Shown piece by piece: positions 14,337 through 20,779 of a stretch of 38,254 nucleotides of DNA (position 1 is the first letter of the stretch; the number at the start of each line of letters is the position of its first letter). This DNA is from a virus. The notes beneath the pieces are model-generated. The model worked only from the letters and a program-made list of their open reading frames with translations, was not told the DNA's origin and ran no database searches. Position numbers and translations under genes: made by a program. Where the stretch lies: positions 1 to 38,254 of the IMG/VR virus record IMGVR_UViG_3300023118_000006, one strand, 5' to 3'.

Positions 14337-15154
14337 AATTGGTTTTGTATGTTATTAATGCCTTTGAATATTAAATACGCTATTCGGGGAACGATTGCGT
14401 TTCCTCCGGCTTTGATGCTTTCACGTCTCCAACGTGGAAAGGTAGTTCCGACCACGTTCTCGGAAAACCCATTATCCACCAGTAAAACCGGGGGTTCATC
14501 GAGCCAGGGACCGCCCCGAAAAGTCTGTACAGATGTTCCGCTAAACATCCAGGGGACCTGTGTAGACGTTTCGCGAACATAGGAAAAGAAAGTTTGTCCC
14601 TTTTGTAGTCTGATGCGGTTGGAGTAAGCAACCAAATAGAGGCGTGCGCGATGGTGGGGCGCACCGACTTCTGACGCTCGACAAACTCGCCATTCTGCAT
14701 TATACCCCATTGCGGCCAATTCGGTGAGTATTCGGCCAAAGTCCTTTCCGCCGTTAGTTTTAAGAATATTTGCCACATTTTCGGCGACAACGTAGTCCGG
14801 TTGGATTTCTCGAATAGCTCTACACATTTCGAAAAACAGTCCTGTTCTTTCACCTTCAAGCCCCTGTTGACCTTTGCCGTCCTGTTTAGCTTTGCCGTCC
14901 TGTTTAGCTTGGCTGGCGTCCTGACAAGGGAAACCGCCGGAAAGTACGCGGATTCGGTTTCGCCAAATAGTGAAATCTGATTTGCTGATGTCTTCATAAC
15001 TTTGGGCTTTCGGCCAATAATAATTAAGTATTTGTTGTCCAAATGGATTCCATTCGCAGTGAAAAAGATTTTCATATCCAGCCTGTTCAGCTGCAATATC
15101 AAACCCACCAACTCCGGAGAAAACGGAACCGTGCGTTAGTTCACTCGCTTTCAT
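14333..15154 (-). CDS. DNA cytosine-5 methyltransferase
   Basis: About 273 residues starting MKASELTHGSVFSGVGGFD (SAM-binding motif I). GGFPCQDAS holds the catalytic PCQ cysteine, VAENVANI is motif VI (ENV), VGAPHHRARLYLVA is motif VIII-like and GGNAIVP is motif X-like. The target-recognition region is short. An 18-bp tandem repeat (AKQDGK twice) lies between PCQ and the GERTGL motif. It may methylate phage DNA to evade restriction; no partner nuclease is seen. A start nine to twelve bases upstream (MVNS) is equally possible. A second long frame overlaps most of this gene. Confidence 0.85.
   Translation of the reverse strand: MKASELTHGSVFSGVGGFDIAAEQAGYENLFHCEWNPFGQQILNYYWPKAQSYEDISKSDFTIWRNRIRVLSGGFPCQDASQAKQDGKAKQDGKGQQGLEGERTGLFFEMCRAIREIQPDYVVAENVANILKTNGGKDFGRILTELAAMGYNAEWRVCRASEVGAPHHRARLYLVAYSNRIRLQKGQTFFSYVRETSTQVPWMFSGTSVQTFRGGPWLDEPPVLLVDNGFSENVVGTTFPRWRRESIKAGGNAIVPRIAYLIFKGINNIQNQL
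14380..15111 (-). CDS. Overlapping ORF inside the cytosine methylase gene (243 aa, other frame)
   Basis: A 243-codon open frame on the same strand as, but in a different frame from, the methylase. It contains WPQWGIMQNGEFVERQ, then TPTASDYKRDK, and near its end NPRFYWWIMGFPRTWSELP. From memory, W-P-x-W-G-M and N-P-x-(W/F)-x-x-W-(L/I)-M-G-F-P are recurring motifs of a phage protein family annotated as DNA methylase-like. A chance frame in a coding gene would not be expected to show them. An internal ATG at 14997 would give 205 residues. Whether it is translated on its own is unknown. Confidence 0.4.
   Translation of the reverse strand: MVGLILQLNRLDMKIFFTANGIHLDNKYLIIIGRKPKVMKTSANQISLFGETESAYFPAVSLVRTPAKLNRTAKLNRTAKVNRGLKVKEQDCFSKCVELFEKSNRTTLSPKMWQIFLKLTAERTLAEYSPNWPQWGIMQNGEFVERQKSVRPTIAHASIWLLTPTASDYKRDKLSFPMFAKRLHRSPGCLAEHLYRLFGAVPGSMNPRFYWWIMGFPRTWSELPFHVGDVKASKPEETQSFPE
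14873..14908. repeat. 18-bp perfect tandem repeat within the cytosine methylase
   Basis: TTTGCCGTCCTGTTTAGC occurs twice in tandem at 14873-14890 and 14891-14908. In the methylase frame each unit encodes A-K-Q-D-G-K, and in the overlapping frame A-K-L-N-R-T. Both frames stay open. Confidence 0.8.
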
Positions 15155-15539
15155 TGAATTCACCATTTAACAATAACACAGGTTCATTTTCGGCGCCCAT
15201 AACCCAAACGCCTTTACCGTCATTTTTATACCCAGCTGGCGGACTAACTACAGCATGAACGGTTCCTGTCTTTAAGTTGGAAAAATGGGTTCCAAATCCT
15301 TTGCAATTCGTTACTGTTATACTTTTAACATCTTTGTAAGATTCTGCCTTCGGGCATAGAAAAGCGTTTTTACTGCTGTATTTTCCTGAAACTTCAACGG
15401 TTTCGAAACCATATCTTTTCCCTTTCATTCCACAGTTTTCGCACACCATTTCGTCGAATTGCTTTCCGTTCTTACCTATGGTTACAAGGTTCTTTTTTTG
15501 CCATTTATGGCGTGATGTTTTAATTACTGATTGATACAT
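15141..15539 (-). CDS. Conserved hypothetical with Cys motif (132 aa)
   Basis: Starting at the ATG at 15539 gives MYQSVIKTSRHKWQKKNLV. It has CENCGMKGKRYGFE (Cys-x-x-Cys) and a later NAFLCPKAESYKD, so it may bind zinc. The C-terminal half is SPPAGYKNDGKGVWVMGAEN. From memory, this is a recurring Bacteroidota phage protein of unknown function. The DNA here is more A/T-rich than its neighbours, which hints at independent acquisition. It is the first gene after site B operator and promoter. Confidence 0.65.
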   Translation of the reverse strand: MYQSVIKTSRHKWQKKNLVTIGKNGKQFDEMVCENCGMKGKRYGFETVEVSGKYSSKNAFLCPKAESYKDVKSITVTNCKGFGTHFSNLKTGTVHAVVSPPAGYKNDGKGVWVMGAENEPVLLLNGEFNESE

Positions 15540-15557
15540 AATAAATAATATTTGATT

Positions 15558-15565
15558 CAAAACTA
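15558..15565 (-). promoter_or_regulatory. Promoter -7 box (TAGTTTTG) before the Cys-motif gene
   Basis: It fits TAnnTTTG; the ATG at 15539 lies 18 bases beyond it in a TTTATTATG context. The site B palindrome ends 17 bases upstream of the box, at about the -33 position. Confidence 0.55.
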
Positions 15566-15582
15566 AGCATTACCCATAACCT

Positions 15583-15635
15583 ACGCTAATAATTTAGCGT
15601 TTGAATGATGAGCGGTATTATTGTTTGATGAGTGG
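15583..15635 (-). promoter_or_regulatory. Composite operator-like element, site B
   Basis: Palindromic core ACGCTAATAATTTAGCGT (15583-15600, seven-base arms), then five bases, then TGATGAGCGG (15606-15615), and 20 bases after its start a second TGATGAGTGG (15626-15635). The same core-5-TGATGA arrangement occurs at sites A and C. It lies between the adenine methylase stop and the next promoter. Confidence 0.6.
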
Positions 15636-16343
15636 CTACAATAAGGCCAACTGCTGGTTGTGGAATATGGTTGGGACATTGGACCAAATACATTCGAATT
15701 GTTTCCGTCCCTTTGCGCCGTGTGCCTGCACCATTGGAATGAATGGCAACCAATCCGCCCGGTTATTCTCGCATACGATCGCCTGGCCTTCCCTGGACGT
15801 ACACCAATCCGCCAGGTGTTTGAAATCAATGTTCCGGTTCGATTCACGGTACGAATGGCCGCCAACCTGGTAAGGTGGATCGACGAACCAGGTAGCGCGT
15901 TTGTTGTCTATCTGATCATAGGATCCGGCGTAAATATTCCAGTGGCGTATTTTGTGCAGCTGCTGGGAAATAATTTTTATCGAATGTTCCAGCCTTCCGG
16001 GGCGTTCGGACAAAGAGGGGCTGGCCTTGTTTGCCGGATAAGTAAGGCCGTAGCCGATGAGAAACCCCATAAGTATTTTTTGTTCCTCGCAGTCGAAACA
16101 ATAATCGCTTGTGAGTTCGCCGGTTTTCATCCTGGGTAAACTGGTTATATCTTTCACGCTGCAGCGCTGTAACCATTGCCACAACTTAATAACCGTTTCG
16201 TCCTTGTCAACCAGGGTAACATCGTTTTCGAAATGTTCCAGGCTGTATTTTGCAGCGCCGGCGAATGGCTCGATTATAGTATTGAATTGCGGCTTTGGGT
16301 ACTGGTGTGCAATGTTCGTTTTTGATCCGTAATAACTCCACAT
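15636..16343 (-). CDS. DNA adenine (N6) methyltransferase, D12/Dam class
   Basis: A 235-residue protein starting MWSYYGSKTNIAHQYPKPQ. The motif IIEPFAGAAKYSL is the SAM-binding F-x-G-x-(A/G) motif, and FVDPPYQVGGHSY contains the catalytic D-P-P-Y. Recognition would lie between them (GELTSDYCFDCEEQ). It probably methylates adenine in phage or host DNA, for example to block restriction. It starts inside the stop of the small gene upstream, in a TAATG overlap. No cognate nuclease is visible. Confidence 0.85.
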   Translation of the reverse strand: MWSYYGSKTNIAHQYPKPQFNTIIEPFAGAAKYSLEHFENDVTLVDKDETVIKLWQWLQRCSVKDITSLPRMKTGELTSDYCFDCEEQKILMGFLIGYGLTYPANKASPSLSERPGRLEHSIKIISQQLHKIRHWNIYAGSYDQIDNKRATWFVDPPYQVGGHSYRESNRNIDFKHLADWCTSREGQAIVCENNRADWLPFIPMVQAHGAKGRKQFECIWSNVPTIFHNQQLALL

Positions 16344-16510
16344 TATCGGTTAAATTGTTTAATAAATTTAAATGCCAGTTCGTGTTCTTCGATATCGATT
16401 TCAACCTGTTCAATCAACGATTCGTCGCGATTGGGTTCCTTTTCCCAAATCCGTTTTTCCACTTCCAGTTTGTGCAGCTTTTGTTCTATGGTTTGAATTG
16501 CTGAATTCAT
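16343..16510 (-). CDS. Small coiled-coil protein (55 aa)
   Basis: The 55-codon frame begins MNSAIQTIEQKLHKLEVEK, is nearly all helix with heptad-like hydrophobics, and ends FKFIKQFNR. The stop shares one base with the methylase ATG (TAATG), which suggests coupled translation. It overlaps the 3' end of the preceding 292-aa frame by about 100 bases, so one of the two ends may be wrongly placed. No function is recognised. Confidence 0.55.
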   Translation of the reverse strand: MNSAIQTIEQKLHKLEVEKRIWEKEPNRDESLIEQVEIDIEEHELAFKFIKQFNR

Positions 16511-17288
16511 GCGATTTTAAAATTAAGTCCCGGTTGTAGTTCCTGCAGATAGCGCAACCAACCAGGTGGGTAATTACTTTGTTTGCGAATATTCGTCCCT
16601 CATTGAGCGCCACCAGGTCGTACGCGTTCAGGTTGGACCGGTCGATCCTAGATTGGTCCGCGTATTGTTTCCGGATCGCTGGGGGAATTCTGTACAGATG
16701 TTCCCGGTAGATAACGTTGGCGTGGAAAGGAGTTCCCAGCCATTCGCCACGCTTTACCGATTCTTTCAATATGTGCCTGGCTTCGGAAAGGAATTTCACA
16801 CGGGCGATTTCCCCGGCTTCCTCCTGTTCGATCTCCTGTACGATGCGTTGGCGCTCGTTGCGAATCTTTTGTTTGAGGGTGAACCATCGAACGATCGGCG
16901 CCATTAATTCGCCTTTGGAAATATCTTTCCTGGACGTCTTTTCGATTGGCAACCGCTCGAATGAATACATTACCTCATCGAATGTAAGCGAACCATATTT
17001 GGAATGAATTTCCTTTATGCAGGCTTTACGAAGTTCGCGGGAAACCAACGCGGTGTCGATCCCGTAATAAACCTCGCAAATCGTTAATAGGGCTTTGGAA
17101 AGTTTTTCCGCCACAACCTCCACGTTTTGGATGTCACGGATTTGGGGACTGTTCGTCCCGCGCGTCAAGTCCGAAAGCGTCGCTTGGGTCCCATTCGACT
17201 GCAACCTCCGCAACAACTGATTTTGCAAATTCTCGGCTTTCACTATCGATACGCTCGTCTTTTGATTGGCTGGCAAATTGTTGTCCAT
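16410..17288 (-). CDS. Hypothetical replication-module protein (292 aa)
   Basis: Not recognised by motif. It contains KALLTICEVYYGIDTAL, EIHSKYGSLTFDEVMYSFER and a long charged helix (QKIRNERQRIVQEIEQEE). From memory, proteins of this sort follow DUF6291-type genes in phages of Bacteroidota and may be helicase loaders or accessory replication proteins. The ATG at 17288 overlaps the upstream gene by 155 bases, which is long; a GTG further in is an alternative start. The C-terminal 35 residues overlap the small gene at 16510. Confidence 0.55.
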   Translation of the reverse strand: MDNNLPANQKTSVSIVKAENLQNQLLRRLQSNGTQATLSDLTRGTNSPQIRDIQNVEVVAEKLSKALLTICEVYYGIDTALVSRELRKACIKEIHSKYGSLTFDEVMYSFERLPIEKTSRKDISKGELMAPIVRWFTLKQKIRNERQRIVQEIEQEEAGEIARVKFLSEARHILKESVKRGEWLGTPFHANVIYREHLYRIPPAIRKQYADQSRIDRSNLNAYDLVALNEGRIFANKVITHLVGCAICRNYNRDLILKSHEFSNSNHRTKAAQTGSGKTDLGKGTQSRRIVD

Positions 17289-17895
17289 TTCTCGTATTAT
17301 TAATGTTGTTATTCTCCCAGGTGCGAACGGCGGCCATCCAATCTTTCATTTTGTTTTTACCGACCATCCAACCGTTACTTTCGTAGTGTGCCATGTATGC
17401 AGCTGGTACAACTGAATTATTCCTTTTCAAACAATAATCCGTAACCATCTGCAGCGTGGGCGGGACGAACCGTTTAGGTTTGTCCGGTGTATGTACTTCT
17501 TCTGTAACTGTTACTTTCTCTTTAACTGTATCTGTTACTTTATCTGTAACAGGTTTTCCAGGTTCTTTTTTTACGTCCTGGGTTTCTAAATAACCCGCTG
17601 GGTTTTCTAGGTTATCGTTTGAACCTGCTGGGTTTTCGATACGTGGTCGACCTCCTTTACTTCCGTTGTTCCTTGATCTTTCGGCGGTTGCCTCGTATTT
17701 CTTCAAGTCACGCTTTAACTGGTTTTTGATAGGGATAAAGGAAATACGGACCATTGGATCGTCGGTAACTGGATTCTCATCGTTCACGTATGCGAATGTA
17801 TGCTTTATCAGTTTGCCGGCTTCCTCATCCGTAAGGGCGTCGAATTGTTCCCGCTGATCATTGTAAAGGACGAACCCCGGTTTATTCTTTGCCAT
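17134..17895 (-). CDS. DUF6291-like replication initiator/primosome protein
   Basis: A 253-residue protein starting MAKNKPGFVLYNDQREQFDA, then LTDEEAGKLIKHTFAYVND. This is the DUF6291-like N-terminus often seen in phage replication genes. A linker rich in Thr/Val/Glu (about residues 100-135) leads to a C-terminal domain with LQMVTDYCLKRNNSVV and a YESNGWMVGKNKMKDWMAA motif, which resembles the C-terminus of primosome/DnaD-like proteins. It overlaps its upstream neighbour by 14 bases. Confidence 0.6.
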   Translation of the reverse strand: MAKNKPGFVLYNDQREQFDALTDEEAGKLIKHTFAYVNDENPVTDDPMVRISFIPIKNQLKRDLKKYEATAERSRNNGSKGGRPRIENPAGSNDNLENPAGYLETQDVKKEPGKPVTDKVTDTVKEKVTVTEEVHTPDKPKRFVPPTLQMVTDYCLKRNNSVVPAAYMAHYESNGWMVGKNKMKDWMAAVRTWENNNINNTRNGQQFASQSKDERIDSESREFAKSVVAEVAVEWDPSDAFGLDARDEQSPNP

Positions 17896-18181
17896 CGCGT
17901 GTAGTTTTTTGATTCGTAACTATTCCCATTACAACGAATCCTTTTTCGATTCCGTATTGGCCGCCTTCCAGGATGTATTTTATTTCGGCCGTAATTTCGT
18001 CGCCTGAATAACGGCCTTCGCCTGCAGGGTTCCCCGGACCTGGTTCGCCGGTGAAATATTCTTTCAGTAGTAAAGTATCTCCCACTTTGTAATTACGATC
18101 GTTTCGTCGAACTTCAAAGTTTTTCAATCCAACCCACACGGCGGAAAATGGCGCGGGGTGTGTTTTTAGTTCATGTAACAT
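17882..18181 (-). CDS. DUF3850/ASCH-like protein
   Basis: The ATG at 18181 gives 99 residues starting MLHELKTHPAPFSAVWVGLK, followed by FEVRRNDRNYKVGDTLLLKE and a C-terminal YILEGGQYGIEKGFVVMGI. This is the typical DUF3850 pattern, an ASCH-like fold thought to bind RNA or modified nucleic acid. It starts inside the end of the small membrane protein gene. A role in RNA or modified-base handling is inferred from the fold. Confidence 0.8.
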   Translation of the reverse strand: MLHELKTHPAPFSAVWVGLKNFEVRRNDRNYKVGDTLLLKEYFTGEPGPGNPAGEGRYSGDEITAEIKYILEGGQYGIEKGFVVMGIVTNQKTTRDGKE

Positions 18182-18264
18182 AATCTGACAATTAAAAAAA
18201 TAATGCAGCCGACGCAAAACAACGCCAGCCAGGGTTTTAGTTTCTCGATTTCCCGGTCCGTCAT
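18166..18264 (-). CDS. Small membrane peptide (32 aa)
   Basis: A frame of 32 codons starts at 18264 in an ATGA overlap with the stop of the upstream gene and stops at 18166. The first 11 residues are charged (MTDREIEKLKP) and the rest is a hydrophobic helix (WLALFCVGCIIFLIVRL). It overlaps the DUF3850 start by 16 bases. The tight coupling and clean membrane segment make a real gene likely; function unknown. Confidence 0.55.
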   Translation of the reverse strand: MTDREIEKLKPWLALFCVGCIIFLIVRLCYMN

Positions 18265-18557
18265 GGCGTTTCGAATTGAAATTTACCGCACGCCTGCCAG
18301 TTGGCCCGCCAATCGTTTGCCGGTCCCGCCGCATCGATAGCCTGGGGACTTTGCATCGTACAACGAAAGTACTTATTTGCGAATTGCTTGTAACCAAGTA
18401 AAGCGCAATTCTTACAACGCTGGTCCGGAGTTGTACCGTACTGGCTTATAAATCCTGCGTGCGTGCGAATCGCTGCGTTGTTCGGGGCCTTCCGTTCTTT
18501 GCCCTTGTCGTCCAGTACCGGTTCCGGAATTGGATCGCCGAATAGGTCCCTATTCAT
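18261..18557 (-). CDS. Cys-rich putative zinc-binding protein (98 aa)
   Basis: It starts MNRDLFGDPIPEPVLDDKGK at 18557, overlapping the preceding gene by eight bases. CKNCALL, then a Cys about 16 residues on (YFRCTM) and a last WQACGKF would form a four-Cys zinc site. The ATG at 18557 was chosen over longer starts, which read the other frame of the upstream gene. No function is recognised. Confidence 0.65.
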   Translation of the reverse strand: MNRDLFGDPIPEPVLDDKGKERKAPNNAAIRTHAGFISQYGTTPDQRCKNCALLGYKQFANKYFRCTMQSPQAIDAAGPANDWRANWQACGKFQFETP

Positions 18558-19059
18558 CTGCAAATCGTTTAGGGTTGAATTCACGCAGGCCGCCGTTTCG
18601 GTCCACCTCATCGAATACAGGTTTGTAATTTTCGTTATCGGGATCGAAGCAACACAACAAAGTCCAAACATTGCCGCGAAGGTTATCGATTTGGTCCTGC
18701 AGGCGCTCCACGTCGTCGATGTGTAATTCCGATTCACAGTTGGGCGAATCGTCCCAGGGAACCAATGCAGAATTTAATGTCTTAATCACACCGTCCAGGG
18801 CGTAAGCCGTACTGCAGCGAAGGCCGTTAAAATCGACCGATATAGCAGGTTCGTAGCTGCTGGGATAATCGACCATGTATCCGTATGGGTCAATCCCTAA
18901 ATGTTCACAATGACGAATGCACGATGTACGACCGGCGGTACTTGTGCCGGACATGATGTAATCGCGGACCAAAACCCAATTATAAGTCCGGGCCATTCGC
19001 TTATTTTCATATCTGATATTTGACAGGATTCGAACCTGCAAATTTTCAATTTTTCCCAT
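18550..19059 (-). CDS. Hypothetical protein (169 aa)
   Basis: It starts MGKIENLQVRILSNIRYENK at 19059, one base after the upstream stop; an alternative ATG at 18996 would start MARTYNWVLVRDYIMSGTST. Central CIRHCEHLGIDPYGYMVD and acidic C-terminal FDPDNENYKPVFDEV parts look structured. The 5' end includes a tRNA T-arm-like stretch (see findings), which favours the second start. Function unknown. Confidence 0.55.
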   Translation of the reverse strand: MGKIENLQVRILSNIRYENKRMARTYNWVLVRDYIMSGTSTAGRTSCIRHCEHLGIDPYGYMVDYPSSYEPAISVDFNGLRCSTAYALDGVIKTLNSALVPWDDSPNCESELHIDDVERLQDQIDNLRGNVWTLLCCFDPDNENYKPVFDEVDRNGGLREFNPKRFADE

Positions 19060-19060
19060 T

Positions 19061-19771
19061 TCAAAAAGGTGTTTTATTCAAATCGATTTCCAGGCCGTTA
19101 TCAGCGACAAAAACCGTTTTGTTAGTTGATCGTTCAACCTGCTGTTTAAAATCCCGTGCGTGGCTGTTTCCGTTGCTCAAATGAATAAGAACGATGTTGT
19201 TTACTTTGGTCAAATCATTTGCAGCAAGCGTTTTTAAGCACGTTTGGATCGACATGTGCGAAAGGTAGTTCGACGTTGTTTCCTGGCGCTCGACTATCTT
19301 TTCGCAATAATTCGCCTCAATGATAATATTATTGAGGTTGGGGAATTTGTACCGTAGGTAATAAGTATCGGTAGCAAATAGAACGTTTCCGCTTTCCGGG
19401 TGGTGGATCATAAACGCCACCGGATCCGCTGCGTTGTGCTTTACTTTGAAAGCCATACAGGTGAATGGACCGACGGAAAACATTTTAAGAGGCTCTACGG
19501 CGGTAAAGGATGGCCCCAAATTAAGGGCCTTTTTTGTACCTGCAGACATAAAAATGTCGATACCGGCGTAAGCCAAATCGCCAACGCTCGACGCGTGGTC
19601 GCCATGTTCATGCGTTACCAGGCATCCGACCACGTTCGTAATGTCGTAATCCAGGGCGGCTTTGATCTCCCGAAAGCGGACGCCGCACTCGATAAGAAGC
19701 GCGGCGCCATCTTTGGCCTGCAGGATGTAAGCATTACCGGACGAACCGGTCCCGACAACTTTTAACCTCAT
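19061..19771 (-). CDS. Metallo-beta-lactamase-fold hydrolase (YycJ-like)
   Basis: A 236-residue protein with VVGTGSSGNAYIL at the start, VTHEHGDHASS (the H-x-H-x-D-H metal motif) around residue 55, VLFATDTYYL and IVLIHLSNGNSH. This is the core of YycJ/WalJ-like MBL proteins, some of which act as nucleases. It follows recT directly and shares one base with it. The combination suggests it supplies the exonuclease activity that RecT needs; this is inference. Confidence 0.82.
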   Translation of the reverse strand: MRLKVVGTGSSGNAYILQAKDGAALLIECGVRFREIKAALDYDITNVVGCLVTHEHGDHASSVGDLAYAGIDIFMSAGTKKALNLGPSFTAVEPLKMFSVGPFTCMAFKVKHNAADPVAFMIHHPESGNVLFATDTYYLRYKFPNLNNIIIEANYCEKIVERQETTSNYLSHMSIQTCLKTLAANDLTKVNNIVLIHLSNGNSHARDFKQQVERSTNKTVFVADNGLEIDLNKTPF

Positions 19772-20775
19772 CAGAATGGGGCCGTTTGTTGTTTACCTGG
19801 TTCAGCTGGGGGACCGAATGTAATAGCGGATTGGACGGGTTCGGCTGCAGCGGTGGCCGTAACCGGTTCGCCTGGACCTTCCGGCACGATCTCAAAGGAA
19901 ATATTTTCCGTGTTGGCTTCGCTGGCGATCTCATCGCGAACCTGGTCCGCTGCGTTCGGTTCCGGAATTTCGGAAATTTCTTTGGCCTCCTGTTCGGCCT
20001 GCAGGAAACGCATGTACTCGTCGTCGATCTTTTTGGAATCGATAGGGATAACACCCCAGGCGGCACGCCTTACGGTTTTGTATGCCATTTCGTCGTACCA
20101 TCCGCCCCAAAATTGGGTCGCGGCGTACTTTGGTTTACGCTTGTCAATGGCAGCCTTTGAAAATTCGCGGACTTTATTTTTTTCGGGATTGTTGATATAC
20201 TGGTGAAAGTAGAATCCGCCGACTACTTCGCCACGGTTGAACGGGTTTTCCGACGTCTCAAAAATGTAGGAATTATATTCGTTGTTCTTGTCTTTTTTGA
20301 TAATCTTGAATTTGTCGTTTGCGTACACAAGTTCCACCACAACGTCGTCCGGAACATCCAATCCGTACTTTTTGGCCTTGATCTCCAAACCTTCGTAACC
20401 TATTTCCAGCGCAACTTCGTATTTTGTTTTCGAAGCGTTCGGCCTGGCGACCGGGTGTACCTGGTTTTTTTGGGTTGCATCCAGGCCAATGGAGGAAAAC
20501 GCGAATACCTGGGGCGCCAACTTTGGTAAATCGATATTGGACCAGGTGTACGATAATGCACTGCGTTGGCTTTCCTGCGTCCCCAGGCGTTTAATTTCCA
20601 AATCCTTTAGCATTGTATCAATGCGGACGAAATAACCCTGGATAAGCCGTTTTTGGAACTCGGTTACATTCGGCGCCCCGTTGTCGGAAGTGAACAACGC
20701 GGTTATTTGATTCATGAATCGTTCGGAGATCGAAACCTCGTTTTTCTTTTGCTCTAATTCTGTGTTGCTACTCAT
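19771..20775 (-). CDS. recT: RecT-family single-strand annealing protein
   Basis: A 334-residue protein. LAPQVFAFSSIGLDATQKN, HPVARPNASKTKYEVALEIG and YEGLEIKAKKYGLDV match the conserved RecT core; the C-terminal 80 residues are Pro/Glu-rich and probably flexible. It anneals complementary strands in phage recombination. It lies between an SbcC-like ATPase and an MBL hydrolase, with four bases between the ATPase stop and its ATG. GGWYDEMAYKTVRRAAWGVI is another RecT-like stretch. Confidence 0.9.
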   Translation of the reverse strand: MSSNTELEQKKNEVSISERFMNQITALFTSDNGAPNVTEFQKRLIQGYFVRIDTMLKDLEIKRLGTQESQRSALSYTWSNIDLPKLAPQVFAFSSIGLDATQKNQVHPVARPNASKTKYEVALEIGYEGLEIKAKKYGLDVPDDVVVELVYANDKFKIIKKDKNNEYNSYIFETSENPFNRGEVVGGFYFHQYINNPEKNKVREFSKAAIDKRKPKYAATQFWGGWYDEMAYKTVRRAAWGVIPIDSKKIDDEYMRFLQAEQEAKEISEIPEPNAADQVRDEIASEANTENISFEIVPEGPGEPVTATAAAEPVQSAITFGPPAEPGKQQTAPF

Positions 20776-20779
20776 CTGA

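Noticed and set aside
18997-19100. A complete tRNA around the T-arm-like sequence
   Set aside because: No 5' acceptor strand, D arm or anticodon arm could be paired.
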